A DNA stretch of 13,039 bases from an uncultured Eubacterium sp. (GTDB taxonomy: Bacteria > Bacillota > Clostridia > Lachnospirales > Lachnospiraceae). The position numbers were made by a program, and so were the translations under genes. This document shows, piece by piece, positions 1-7,536 of the stretch. The DNA lies in NCBI GenBank assembly GCA_910579075.1, contig CAJTSV010000105.1, positions 1-13,039 on the forward strand. The letters are read 5' to 3'. The notes under the pieces are model-generated. The model searched no databases. It was not told the origin of the DNA and saw only the letters and a list, made by a program, of their open reading frames with translations. Position 1 is the first letter of the stretch, and each line of letters opens with the position of its first letter.

Positions 1-1
1 T

Positions 2-187
2 GCAATAGGAACACATTTTTATGATGAGTTATATTGTAAGGCGATGCTATATGAAAAAATAGGGAAGGACAGGGATGCATATAAGCTGTATCAGGAAATT
101 GCTGAGAAACTTCGTAAAAATGGCTATGATGTTGAAGCAGAAATGGCTGAAGAAAGTGCAAAAAGGCTGGATATGAAGAAAAACTAA
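2..187 (+). CDS. C-terminal end of an unidentified helical protein, 5' truncated
   Basis: The frame is open from the window edge to TAA at 185-187 and encodes the last 61 residues of a protein whose start lies outside the window. The visible part has alternating Tyr/Leu/Ala positions (for example FYDELYCKAMLYEKIGKDRD and AYKLYQEIAEKLRKNGYD) and a charged end rich in Glu and Lys. That pattern resembles the last helices of a tetratricopeptide-type domain, as found at the C-terminus of some helix-turn-helix regulators. No catalytic motif is visible and I do not recognise the family. A strong hairpin terminator begins 57 nt after the stop, so this is probably the last gene of its transcript. Confidence 0.6.
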   Translation, partial: AIGTHFYDELYCKAMLYEKIGKDRDAYKLYQEIAEKLRKNGYDVEAEMAEESAKRLDMKKN

Positions 188-243
188 AACACAGGAAGCT
201 TTCAGTTTATTAAGCCACGTTTTCAGCTGAATACCGCCAGCAC

Positions 244-291
244 AAAACTGCTGCTGCATGGAAACACACACAACCATGCAACAGCGGTTTT
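244..291 (+). terminator. Long hairpin terminator after the first gene
   Basis: The arms 244-261 and 274-291 pair over 18 positions with one G-U wobble and one mismatch, around a 12-nt A/C-rich loop. The left arm starts with AAAA and the right arm ends in TTTT followed by a T-rich run (CTTATTTCC). This fits a Rho-independent terminator for the gene ending at 187, and the A-tract on the other side could let it act in both directions. Confidence 0.75.
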
Positions 292-727
292 CTTATTTCC
301 GTTTCTTTCTCTGCCGAAAGAATTTGCGGACTGGCTGTATCAGCAGAGTAAATTCCGGAACAGCATCAGGGAAGCATATTCAAACGATTTTAAATTGTTA
401 CCATGCAAGGCGGCTGTATCAAGGTTAAGTCGGAAGCTGGATGTGGAGCTGTATTCTTGGTTTTTCTACTAAGTGAAAATAATATTTGAAATGTCACAGA
501 ATTGTTACATTTTAGGCAAATCATTCTGTCAGAATACAATATCAGGGGAAACGGGGAACTTTAACTTTGGGGAACTCCAGGGCGATTTGATGCCGGAATC
601 TGTTAGATTTGATGCGGTATATTTTGTGCAAAATGGACAGAAGATAAAAAAATGTCGATTTACCTTATTTTTGGCAGTTTATATCACGCATTTTAATTAT
701 GAGCGGTGTTTTACTGCAAAAGCAAGG
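292..727. other. Gap with no convincing gene; possible gene relic at 292-472
   Basis: Nothing here looks like a functional gene. The frame used by the first gene stays free of stops from 188 to TAA at 470-472, and its second half reads like protein (around FADWLYQQSKFRN and KAAVSRLSRKLDVELYS). It has no ATG and no ribosome binding site, and it runs through the terminator hairpin, so at best it is a relic. A GTG-started frame at 473-730 has no ribosome binding site and its composition does not look like protein. A lone -10-like TACAAT at 535-540 has no convincing -35. Confidence 0.4.
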
Positions 728-756
728 TAGCCAAAAGGCTCGGATTCTGTTAAAAT
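728..756 (+). promoter_or_regulatory. Candidate sigma-A promoter for the L,D-transpeptidase gene
   Basis: TAGCCA (728-733, 4 of 6 to consensus) lies 17 nt before TAAAAT (751-756), which has an extended -10 TGT just upstream. Transcription would start near 763 and leave a ~100-nt leader. That leader holds a 7-bp hairpin, TTCCTGC/GCAGGAA, at 795-817. The -35 is weak, so the call rests mainly on the extended -10. Confidence 0.4.
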
Positions 757-862
757 AAAGTACGAGAAACGGGCAGCCCGCATTCCGGGGCAGTTTCCTG
801 CAGGTGCGCAGCAGGAATCAGCCGCACAGGATGCGCGAAGCCTGGGAAAGAGGGTATTTAAA

Positions 863-2338
863 ATGAGAAAGCAGAAGTCGGCAGCAAAGTCTGCACTGAT
901 ATTTATGAGCATCATTACATGTTTTTTGCTGATTGCACTTTTGGTCTGCTATTTTTATACGGCATCTTACTATAAAGAGCATTTTTTTCCAGGAACAGTA
1001 TTGAATGGAATTGCGGTCGATAAGATGACAGTAGAGGAAGCAGAGGATAAAGTAGCACAGGAAGTTGCGGATTATATTTTTACGGTGGAAACCCGGGACG
1101 GGGAAAAGTATCAGATTATCGGGCCGGATATTGATTATGTGTATGTGCCTGGCACGGAAATCAGCGATATTCTGGAAGAACAGGACAATTATAAGTGGAT
1201 TACGGGCCGTGAAGGCGAAAAAAATGTGGATCTGGAAGTATCTGCTTCTTATAATAAGCAGAAGCTGGACAAGCTTGTGTCACAGCTGGAATGCTTTTCG
1301 GACAGCTATATTAAAAAACCACAGGATGCCTATCTCAGGGAATCAGACACCGGATATGAGCTGGTAGAAGCAGAGAAAGGAAACCAGATACGCCTGAAGG
1401 ATGTACAGAAGCTGGCAAGGAAGGCCGTGGACATGGGCGAGACAAAGCTGGTGCTGACGGATGACGTATATGAGGAGCCGAAAGTAAAATCCAATAATAA
1501 AAAGCTGAAAAAGGCACTGAAAAATATCAATTCCTATCTGCATACAAAAATCAAGTACGATGTCGGGGAAAACGGGGAAGTGCTGGATGCGAAACAAATC
1601 AAGGAATGGATTACGGTAGGCGCGGATTATTCCGTGATACTGGATGAATCCAAGGTCACTCATTATGTCCAGTATCTTGCAAGCAAATATAATACTTATG
1701 GCGATGTGCGCAAATTTAAGACGACCCTTGGCGATACGGTCAAAATCGGTGGCGGCGATTATGGCTGGGTAATTGACAAGGATAAAGAAAAAGCGCAGAT
1801 TTTATCTGAAATCAGTTCAGGAAAGACAATCAAGCGGGAACCGGTGTTTAATCAGACCGCAGAAGTAAAGAGCGAAACATACGATATTGGAAATACTTAT
1901 ATTGAGATAGACTATACGAACCAGCATATGTATTTTTATGACAATGGAAAATTAAAGCTGGAATCGGATGTCGTGACAGGAAATGTCAGCCGCAGCTGGG
2001 GTTCGCCGGACGGGCTGTTTAAAATTATTTACAAAGAGCGGGATGCAACGCTCAAGGGCGAAAACTATGCATCGGATGTAGACTACTTTATGGTATTTGC
2101 CTACAATGTCGGATTCCACGATGCCAGCTGGAGAAGTGATTTTGGCAAGGATATTTATAAGACGTCCGGTTCGCATGGATGCATCAATATGCCGGGTGAC
2201 CTGGCAGAGAAGCTGTACCAGATTCTGCCAGTCGGCACGCCGGTTATCGCTTATTACCGGGAACCGGTAGAGCTGACGGCGGAGAATGCGAAGATTTCGA
2301 ACGCATATTCCTATGTAGATAAGAGCAGGGAACAGTAA
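863..2338 (+). CDS. Membrane-anchored L,D-transpeptidase (YkuD domain)
   Basis: This 491-residue protein should form 3-3 (L,D) cross-links in peptidoglycan, or attach other groups to it, on the outer face of the membrane. Residues 1-10 are basic and 11-33 form one hydrophobic segment, giving an N-in, C-out signal anchor. Residues ~60-330 match the layout of the peptidoglycan-binding repeats usually found before YkuD in Clostridia. The catalytic domain is at ~345-466. It contains the upstream His in FHDASWR (H419) and the signature SGSHGCINMP, with C440 as the nucleophile and H438 beside it. The ATG at 863 is preceded by GGGAAAGAGGG and starts a typical anchor, so it is preferred. All signature residues are present, so the enzyme should be active. 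It is probably monocistronic: a terminator-like palindrome follows and the next gene runs the other way. The physiological substrate cannot be read from the sequence. Confidence 0.93.
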   Translation: MRKQKSAAKSALIFMSIITCFLLIALLVCYFYTASYYKEHFFPGTVLNGIAVDKMTVEEAEDKVAQEVADYIFTVETRDGEKYQIIGPDIDYVYVPGTEISDILEEQDNYKWITGREGEKNVDLEVSASYNKQKLDKLVSQLECFSDSYIKKPQDAYLRESDTGYELVEAEKGNQIRLKDVQKLARKAVDMGETKLVLTDDVYEEPKVKSNNKKLKKALKNINSYLHTKIKYDVGENGEVLDAKQIKEWITVGADYSVILDESKVTHYVQYLASKYNTYGDVRKFKTTLGDTVKIGGGDYGWVIDKDKEKAQILSEISSGKTIKREPVFNQTAEVKSETYDIGNTYIEIDYTNQHMYFYDNGKLKLESDVVTGNVSRSWGSPDGLFKIIYKERDATLKGENYASDVDYFMVFAYNVGFHDASWRSDFGKDIYKTSGSHGCINMPGDLAEKLYQILPVGTPVIAYYREPVELTAENAKISNAYSYVDKSREQ

Positions 2339-2497
2339 AAGCCGCTGAAATATCCCAAAGGACAGGAGGCGGCTGATGTGTGCGCAGCAATTGAAGAAAT
2401 GAAAAATGCAGCTTCCTTTACAGAAATCGGAAGAAGTGGTCAGAAAGTATTGGTAAGAATAAAAAAGAGGGCTGACAAAACTGGGGCTGTCACATGA
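2339..2497 (+). other. In-frame open stretch after the L,D-transpeptidase stop, possible gene relic
   Basis: After the TAA at 2336-2338 the same frame stays open for 52 more codons and ends in a TGA formed by the left arm of the palindrome (ATGA at 2494-2497). The start of the stretch (KGQEAADVCAAIEEMKNAA) is faintly like the tail of Rpn/PD-(D/E)XK transposase-like proteins common in Lachnospiraceae. It has no credible start codon in this frame. In another frame an AGGAGG-like site precedes an ATG at 2375, but that frame closes after 8 codons. It may be a relic of an older gene or chance; the assignment is weak. Confidence 0.2.
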
Positions 2498-2587
2498 AGT
2501 AAAACAGATACAAGATATCGTCTAAAAGAACGATTGAAACCATCGATATCTTGTATCATTTTCTTTCATGTGACAGCCCCTTTTTTT
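2461..2587. terminator. Large imperfect palindrome, likely two-way terminator between convergent genes
   Basis: Outer arms GGGGCTGTCACATGAA (2483-2498) and its exact complement (2565-2580) enclose a second perfect 14-bp pair, GATACAAGATATCG (2507-2520) with 2544-2557. The stretches between them are also partly complementary. The loop is 2521-2543. The outer right arm runs into TTTTTTT (2581-2587), and an A-run (2461-2466) lies on the left, so it could stop transcripts from both the L,D-transpeptidase gene and fhs. At nearly 100 nt it is far longer than a normal terminator. A small hairpin-type mobile repeat (MITE or REP-like) used as a terminator is an alternative. Confidence 0.65.
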
Positions 2588-2603
2588 AATCCTTCATCTG
2601 CCA

Positions 2604-2638
2604 GCACAACTGGATAAAACGGATTCCATCCAGCGTGC
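2604..2638. other. Small hairpin just downstream of fhs
   Basis: CTGGAT (2610-2615) pairs with ATCCAG (2628-2633), and GCAC/GTGC extends the stem at 2604-2607 and 2635-2638. No T-run follows on the minus strand, so it is not a classical terminator. It could slow 3' decay of the fhs message ahead of the larger palindrome, or belong to the same repeat. Confidence 0.3.
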
Positions 2639-2683
2639 AGCAGCCAGTCTTTCATTCGTTACGTTCTTCTTTTATAGCAGGCA

Positions 2684-4354
2684 TTAAAACAATCCGGTTA
2701 TTTTCCCGTGTTCGTCTACATCAATTCCATAAGCAGCCGGAGTTTTGGACAATCCCGGCATGGTCATGATGGCTCCGGTCAGGACGACGACAAACCCGGC
2801 CCCGGCACTGACGTATACATCCCGCACGGTAACGGTAAAGCCAGACGGGCGTCCAAGCTTATACTGGTCGTCCGAAAGCGAATACTGCGTTTTTGCAATG
2901 CAGACAGGCAGGTTTCCAAAGCCAAGCTCGGTAAGCCTTGCCAGTGTCTTTTCGGCGGCCGGTGTGCAGGCAATGTCACTGGCACCGTAAATTTCGGTGG
3001 CAACGGTCCGTATTTTTTCTTTCAATGGCATGTCATCCGGGTAGAGCGGCTGGAATGCAGATGTTTTTTCTTCGAGTGTTTTCAGTACTTTTTCTGCCAG
3101 CTCGATTCCGCCCCCGCCGCCTTTTTCCCAGACGCGGGATAATGCAAATTCACAGCCTTTTTCTTCGCAGAAGCTGCGGATATACTCATACTCTGCCTGT
3201 GTATCGGTCAGGAAGGAATTTAAAGTGACGACGATTGGCACCTGGTATTTCTGCAGGTTTTCAATATGTTTTTCCAGGTTGCAGATGCCTTTTTTCAGCG
3301 CATCCAGGTTTTCGGCAGAAAGCTCGTTTTTCGGCACGCCGCCGTTGTATTTCAGTGCACGCACGGTAGCTACAAGTACGACAGCATCCGGCTTGAGCCC
3401 GGCCTTGCGGCATTTGATGTCAAAGAATTTTTCTGCGCCGAGATCTGCACCGAATCCGGCTTCGGTAATGACATAATCTGCAATTTTCAGCGCTGTTTTG
3501 GTAGCGCGGATGGAATTGCAGCCGTGCGCGATATTGGCAAACGGCCCGCCATGGACGATAGCGCCGGTATGCTCGAGTGTCTGAATCAGGTTCGGCTTTA
3601 AGGCATCCTTTAAAAGCGCAGCCATTGCACCGACAGCCTGAAGCTGTCCGGCCGTGACAGGCTCGCCGCTGTAATTATATCCGACAATAATATCCCCGAG
3701 ACGCTTTTTCAAATCGGCCATATCAGAAGCCAGGCATAAAATTGCCATGATTTCGGTTGCAACAGTAATAACAAAGTGGTCTTCCCGCACAAAACCGTCG
3801 GATTTGGTACCGAGCCCGACGACGATATTTCGCAGCGCGCGGTCATTCATATCCATGCAGCGTTTCCAGACAATCTGCCTTGTATCGATTTGCAGGGCAT
3901 TTCCCTGCTGGATATGGTTGTCGAGAAGCGCCGCAAGCAGGTTGTTCGCGGCTGTAATCGCATGGAAATCGCCTGTAAAATGAAGGTTTAAGTCTTCCAT
4001 TGGCACCACCTGTGCATAACCGCCGCCAGCGGCACCGCCTTTGATGCCAAAGCATGGGCCGAGTGACGGCTCCCGCAGGGCAAGCAGGCAGTTTTTGCCA
4101 AGCTTTCCAAATGCCTGGCTCAGGCCGATGCTTGTGGTGGTCTTTCCTTCGCCGGCCGGAGTTGGATTAATGGCTGTTACAAGAATCAGCTTTCCGTCTT
4201 TGTTCTGCTTTGTTTTTTCAATGAGTTCATCGGAAAGCTTTGCCTTGTATTTGCCGTATAACTCTAAATCATCTTCGGCAATCCCGTATCTGGCGGCAAC
4301 TTCCCTGATATGAATCATTTCTGCTTCCTGTGCAATCTGAATGTCTGTTTTCAT
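2684..4354 (-). CDS. fhs: Formate--tetrahydrofolate ligase
   Basis: This enzyme makes 10-formyl-tetrahydrofolate from formate, tetrahydrofolate and ATP in the cytosol. It feeds purine and formyl-methionine synthesis and, in acetogens, the methyl branch of the Wood-Ljungdahl pathway. At 556 residues it has the usual bacterial length. The nucleotide-binding loop NPTPAGEGKTTTSIG (63-77) and the two family signatures GIKGGAAGGGYAQ (103-115) and VATVRALKYNGGVP (328-341) are intact. The ATG at 4354 follows AAAGGAGGAGG, a strong ribosome binding site. No other folate or acetogenesis gene is adjacent, so this looks like a single-gene unit and says nothing by itself about acetogenic growth. It is convergent with the L,D-transpeptidase gene and shares the palindromic terminator region with it. 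Confidence 0.97.
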   Translation of the reverse strand: MKTDIQIAQEAEMIHIREVAARYGIAEDDLELYGKYKAKLSDELIEKTKQNKDGKLILVTAINPTPAGEGKTTTSIGLSQAFGKLGKNCLLALREPSLGPCFGIKGGAAGGGYAQVVPMEDLNLHFTGDFHAITAANNLLAALLDNHIQQGNALQIDTRQIVWKRCMDMNDRALRNIVVGLGTKSDGFVREDHFVITVATEIMAILCLASDMADLKKRLGDIIVGYNYSGEPVTAGQLQAVGAMAALLKDALKPNLIQTLEHTGAIVHGGPFANIAHGCNSIRATKTALKIADYVITEAGFGADLGAEKFFDIKCRKAGLKPDAVVLVATVRALKYNGGVPKNELSAENLDALKKGICNLEKHIENLQKYQVPIVVTLNSFLTDTQAEYEYIRSFCEEKGCEFALSRVWEKGGGGGIELAEKVLKTLEEKTSAFQPLYPDDMPLKEKIRTVATEIYGASDIACTPAAEKTLARLTELGFGNLPVCIAKTQYSLSDDQYKLGRPSGFTVTVRDVYVSAGAGFVVVLTGAIMTMPGLSKTPAAYGIDVDEHGKITGLF

Positions 4355-4383
4355 GTGGCCTCCTCCTTTTGTCTGATTCTCAG

Positions 4384-4412
4384 ATTATAGCATATGAGTG
4401 GCAGAAAGTCAC
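4384..4412 (-). promoter_or_regulatory. Promoter for fhs
   Basis: On the minus strand, GTGACT (4407-4412) is followed after 17 nt by a perfect TATAAT (4384-4389) with an extended -10 TGC. The start would be near 4377, only ~22 nt before the ATG at 4354, leaving room for the ribosome binding site but for no riboswitch. Confidence 0.65.
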
Positions 4413-4446
4413 GAATCAGTTTTTGTGCTATTTCCCTAAAACCTGT

Positions 4447-4476
4447 TTGACACCTGTTCCCGGTTCATGCTACAAT
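4447..4476 (+). promoter_or_regulatory. Strong promoter for the nuclease-like gene
   Basis: A perfect TTGACA (4447-4452) and TACAAT (4471-4476) are separated by 18 nt, and TGC just before the -10 makes an extended element. Transcription would start near 4483, 64 nt before the GTG start. The core ATGCTACAATCA is repeated exactly in the -10 region of the AraC-family gene at 8936-8947. Confidence 0.7.
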
Positions 4477-4546
4477 CAGCCTATGACAAATGAAATCTGA
4501 CAGATAACATACAAAACTTCAGAAAACAAAGAAAATAGAAGCAGAC

Positions 4547-5752
4547 GTGTCAGGGAAATTCAAAAGAAAAAAGCAGCACAGGGAAAGGATGAAAAGCAGC
4601 GTGAAAGATATCAAAAGAGCTCTCTTTGAGAGGGATGGGGCAAGGTGTTCTGTTTGCGGAAAAGAAATAACGTTTGAAGATGCACAAATTGGCCGTGCGT
4701 TTCCAGGTGCGCCGGGCGGCAGCAGGGATATGAGCAATTTCAGGCTGGAATGCAGCACATGCAGCAGGCAGCGTACCGGTATGGCTCTGACTGGCTATGA
4801 CTTTGAACAATACATGTATGGTATTTTATGCAGGAATGAGCGGTTTCGGAATGTAAGGCTGGATGAGCGGATTCAGGAAGGACAGGTGATTGACCTTCTG
4901 GCAGAACGGCAGTCGCAGGACGGGGAAGGATGGGAGCAGCTGGCTATCGAGGTGAAATTTGTGCCGTCGTTTACCTATGACAGAATCCTGCGTGTCATGT
5001 CCAGGCTTGCCCAGATACAGCATTTCGTGCCGGGTGCAAAATGCGTGCTGCTGTTTCCGGGCGTGCTGACAGACAGGCTGCGCATGATGCTGGAAGAATA
5101 CCAGGCTGAAATCTGGGACAGGGACTATATCTGGTCTGTTTTTCGGGAACAGATTGAACAGGCAGGGCATCCGGTCTTTACCTCTGCGCTGCGGCCCTGC
5201 CGGCCATCGGACGGTGACAGCCAGACGCCGGAGCAGGAATATATCGACCGGCTGTGGAGCTGCGTGCCGGGAAAAGCAGACTGGAACAGTTACCAGAAAA
5301 CCGTCGGGGATATCTTATCGTATCTGTTCTGCCCGCCGCTGTCCCTGCCGCTGACGGAAAAATCAGATGCTATGCATGCAAACCGCAGGGATTTTATTTT
5401 TCCGAACTACTGTGATACCGGATTCTGGGCATTTCTGCGTTCCCGGTACGGGGCGGATTATATTGTGGCAGATGCCAAAAACTACAGCCAGAATGTGTCC
5501 AGAAAAGATATCCTGCAGCTGTCCAATTACCTGAAAGCGCACGGTACAGGGCTGTTTGGAATGCTCATAGCGCGCAGGGGTGTCAGTGACAGTGCTTATT
5601 ATACCGTGCGGGAGCTGTGGGCATTGGAGAAAAAGCTCATCCTGATTGTGCACGACAATGATCTGGAGCAGATGCTGCTGGAAAAGGAATCAGGGCGGGA
5701 GCCGGAAAATGTGATACGGCAGAAAATCGAGGATTTCCGGCTCTCTGTGTAG
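4547..5752 (+). CDS. Putative nuclease: HNH-like zinc finger plus two PD-(D/E)XK-like domains
   Basis: I do not recognise a named family. Residues ~25-75 form a treble-clef-like finger with C34/C37 and C69/C72 in an HNH layout (FPGAPGG then SNF), but the usual Asp-His pair is Gly-Arg (49-50) and the last His/Asn is Ser73. It therefore looks structural, perhaps DNA-binding. Residues ~95-200 show D116 (QVIDLLAE) and E135-x-K137 (LAIEVKF), the spacing of a restriction-endonuclease fold. Residues ~236-385 show a second set: D282 (RRDFIF), D309-x-K311 (VADAKNY) and Q324 in a following helix. Nuclease activity is inferred from these motifs only. The start is uncertain: GTG at 4547 has a weak ribosome binding site, and ATG at 4589 (residue 15) is an in-frame alternative. 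It has its own strong promoter and no modification, helicase or toxin partner nearby. Codon use resembles its neighbours. A DNA-repair or defence role is possible but unproven. Confidence 0.7.
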   Translation: MSGKFKRKKQHRERMKSSVKDIKRALFERDGARCSVCGKEITFEDAQIGRAFPGAPGGSRDMSNFRLECSTCSRQRTGMALTGYDFEQYMYGILCRNERFRNVRLDERIQEGQVIDLLAERQSQDGEGWEQLAIEVKFVPSFTYDRILRVMSRLAQIQHFVPGAKCVLLFPGVLTDRLRMMLEEYQAEIWDRDYIWSVFREQIEQAGHPVFTSALRPCRPSDGDSQTPEQEYIDRLWSCVPGKADWNSYQKTVGDILSYLFCPPLSLPLTEKSDAMHANRRDFIFPNYCDTGFWAFLRSRYGADYIVADAKNYSQNVSRKDILQLSNYLKAHGTGLFGMLIARRGVSDSAYYTVRELWALEKKLILIVHDNDLEQMLLEKESGREPENVIRQKIEDFRLSV

Positions 5753-5761
5753 GGAATATTT

Positions 5762-7438
5762 TTATTCCGCCAGCGGTATGATTCTGGTCATGCAGTTATG
5801 GGTCAGCGGACTGCGTGTTTCATAGCAGAACAGCACAACGGAAGGCTTTTCAAAAATGGTTTCAAACACTTCCGCATGCAGGGCTTTTACCAGCGCCCGG
5901 TAATTGCAGGCCGCTAATTCCGGGAACCATGCATGCATCCGGGCTTCTTCCTGCAGGATGTCATGAATCGTGTTTTTCCATTTATCTAAGGAAGGCGCAA
6001 AGCCCGGGCGGTTTTTCATATGTTCCCGCAGGTACAGGTCGTAAACCAGGCGTTCTTTGAAAGCCGCCAGGCTGTCTGCGCAGCCTGTCCCGAATTCCAG
6101 CAGAATTTCATATTTGCGCAGGCGCGACGGCTGGATGCCGGTGCAGCCGTGTGTTTCGTGCCAGCGGCCAAGCGATTCGTACATGGAAAACGGCGTATCA
6201 AAAAAGCGTTCTAAATATGCCAGCGCATGTGCGAACTGCCCGCTGTTGTAATACGTTTCCAAAACAGCTTCCACCTGTTTTAAGCGGCAGATATCTTCAT
6301 AGGAAAGCCATCTGGTACAGAGCACTTCATAAGGCGGAAGGCTTGTATGGCAAAGCCCGTACCCTGCAGCCTGCCGTTCCATGCCAGAGCCCTTTAACAC
6401 CTTTAAAAAGCCCAGCTGCAGCTGCTGCGGCTGCAAGGCATAGACCTCGTTAAAAGAATGTTCAAAGGTGTGAAAATCCTCAAACGGCAGTCCTGCAATC
6501 AAATCTAAATGTATATGAATATTGTTCCAGGAATGTATCAGCCGCACGGCCTGTGATACCCTGTCAAAATCCATGTTTCTTCCGATTTCTGTAATTGTCC
6601 GCGCACAGACCGACTGCACGCCGATTTCCAGCTGCACGGCTCCCGGGCGCATCTGACGCAGCAGTGCGAAATAATCGCCGTCCAAAAGGTCAGCGGATAT
6701 CTCAAAATGAAAATTGGTAATCCCGTTATCATGTTCCAGAATATGCGAAAGAATCGGCAGGGCGTGCGCTTTTTTGCAGTTAAAGGTCCGGTCGGTAAAT
6801 TTTACCTGCAAGACGCGCCGCTCTAAAAAGAAATCCAGTTCCCGGCATACCTGGCTGGCCGGGCGGAAATCCATGGTCTTTTCAATCGAAGACAGGCAGT
6901 AGCTGCAGGAAAACGGGCAGCCGCGGCTGCTTTCGTAGTAGATAATCCGGCTGCTTAAATCCGGAATGCTTTCCTGCCAGAACGGAATCTGCGCCAGTGT
7001 TATCCGCGGCGCGTCTTCCTGTCTTAAAATGGCTGGCAGGGATGCGGCAGTGCCCTTTGCATAAGCTGATACAAGCCTGTAAAACGAACCTTCCCCGGCG
7101 CCTGTCATCACGCCGCGCAGCTGCCAGTTCCGGATAACCTGCGGCGCGTCGTAGGAAACTTCGGGCCCGCCGGCCCAGATGTCCGCATCAGGAAGGATTT
7201 GATGCAGGTCCGGGATAAGCCCGTCCAGCAGGGTGCGGTTCCAGATGTAGCAGGAAAAAGCAATGACATCCGGGCGTTTTTTGTAAATTTCCTGCAGCAG
7301 GAAAGAAGGCTGCTGGTTGATGGTAAATTCCAGAATGTTTACAAGGCCGCTGTATTCGCCGGTACATGCTTTTAACGAAAATACGGCTGGATTGGAATGG
7401 ATGTATTTTGCGCTGATGGCAATAAGGAGTATGTTCAT
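5762..7438 (-). CDS. B12-binding-type radical SAM protein (DUF4080 type)
   Basis: This 558-residue protein has an N-terminal cobalamin-binding-like Rossmann domain (residues 1 to ~130, starting MNILLIAISAKYIHSNPAVF). A radical SAM domain (~165-370) follows, and then a C-terminal region typical of the DUF4080 group. The iron-sulfur cluster ligands are C174, C178 and C181 in RGCPFSCSYC, and IWAGGPEVSYD belongs to the B12-like fold. The canonical DxHxxG cobalamin motif is not visible, as in many class B radical SAM enzymes. Such proteins perform radical methylations or rearrangements, but the substrate of this group is unknown to me. The frame extends 24 codons upstream, but ATG at 7438 is preferred because AAAGGA sits 8 nt before it and the protein then begins at the domain's first strand. 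Its stop is 9 nt from the convergent nuclease gene's stop, with no terminator between them. Confidence 0.88.
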   Translation of the reverse strand: MNILLIAISAKYIHSNPAVFSLKACTGEYSGLVNILEFTINQQPSFLLQEIYKKRPDVIAFSCYIWNRTLLDGLIPDLHQILPDADIWAGGPEVSYDAPQVIRNWQLRGVMTGAGEGSFYRLVSAYAKGTAASLPAILRQEDAPRITLAQIPFWQESIPDLSSRIIYYESSRGCPFSCSYCLSSIEKTMDFRPASQVCRELDFFLERRVLQVKFTDRTFNCKKAHALPILSHILEHDNGITNFHFEISADLLDGDYFALLRQMRPGAVQLEIGVQSVCARTITEIGRNMDFDRVSQAVRLIHSWNNIHIHLDLIAGLPFEDFHTFEHSFNEVYALQPQQLQLGFLKVLKGSGMERQAAGYGLCHTSLPPYEVLCTRWLSYEDICRLKQVEAVLETYYNSGQFAHALAYLERFFDTPFSMYESLGRWHETHGCTGIQPSRLRKYEILLEFGTGCADSLAAFKERLVYDLYLREHMKNRPGFAPSLDKWKNTIHDILQEEARMHAWFPELAACNYRALVKALHAEVFETIFEKPSVVLFCYETRSPLTHNCMTRIIPLAE

Positions 7439-7481
7439 GGGAGTAATCCTTTCGTGGTGGCAGATAACAGGGTTTTCATTC

Positions 7482-7510
7482 AGTATATGCGAAAGAAGTT
7501 CTGGAAGCAA
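7482..7510 (-). promoter_or_regulatory. Candidate promoter for the radical SAM gene
   Basis: On the minus strand, TTGCTT (7505-7510) lies 17 nt before TATACT (7482-7487). Transcription would start near 7475, 37 nt before the chosen ATG. This supports the start at 7438, because the upstream ATG at 7510 would overlap the -35. Confidence 0.5.
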
Positions 7511-7536
7511 TAGAAAGTGATTTTTTTGTGAACTTT

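Noticed and set aside
473..730. 85-codon open frame starting with GTG on the plus strand
   Set aside because: It has no ribosome binding site, no family likeness and a composition unlike the real genes; it overlaps the gap that holds the L,D-transpeptidase promoter.
824..835. CAGGATGCGC in the L,D-transpeptidase leader, repeated in the PTS leader near 11250
   Set aside because: A 10-nt match between two leaders without a matching structure is not enough to propose a common element.
2566..2655. 29-residue minus-strand frame (MKDWLLHAGWNPFY...) after fhs
   Set aside because: It is short, has a weak ribosome binding site, overlaps a hairpin and ends in the palindrome; it may be a fragment of an old element but cannot be supported as a gene.
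2708..3142. 144-codon plus-strand frame inside fhs
   Set aside because: It is opposite the conserved C-terminal part of fhs and has no ribosome binding site; shadow of the real gene.
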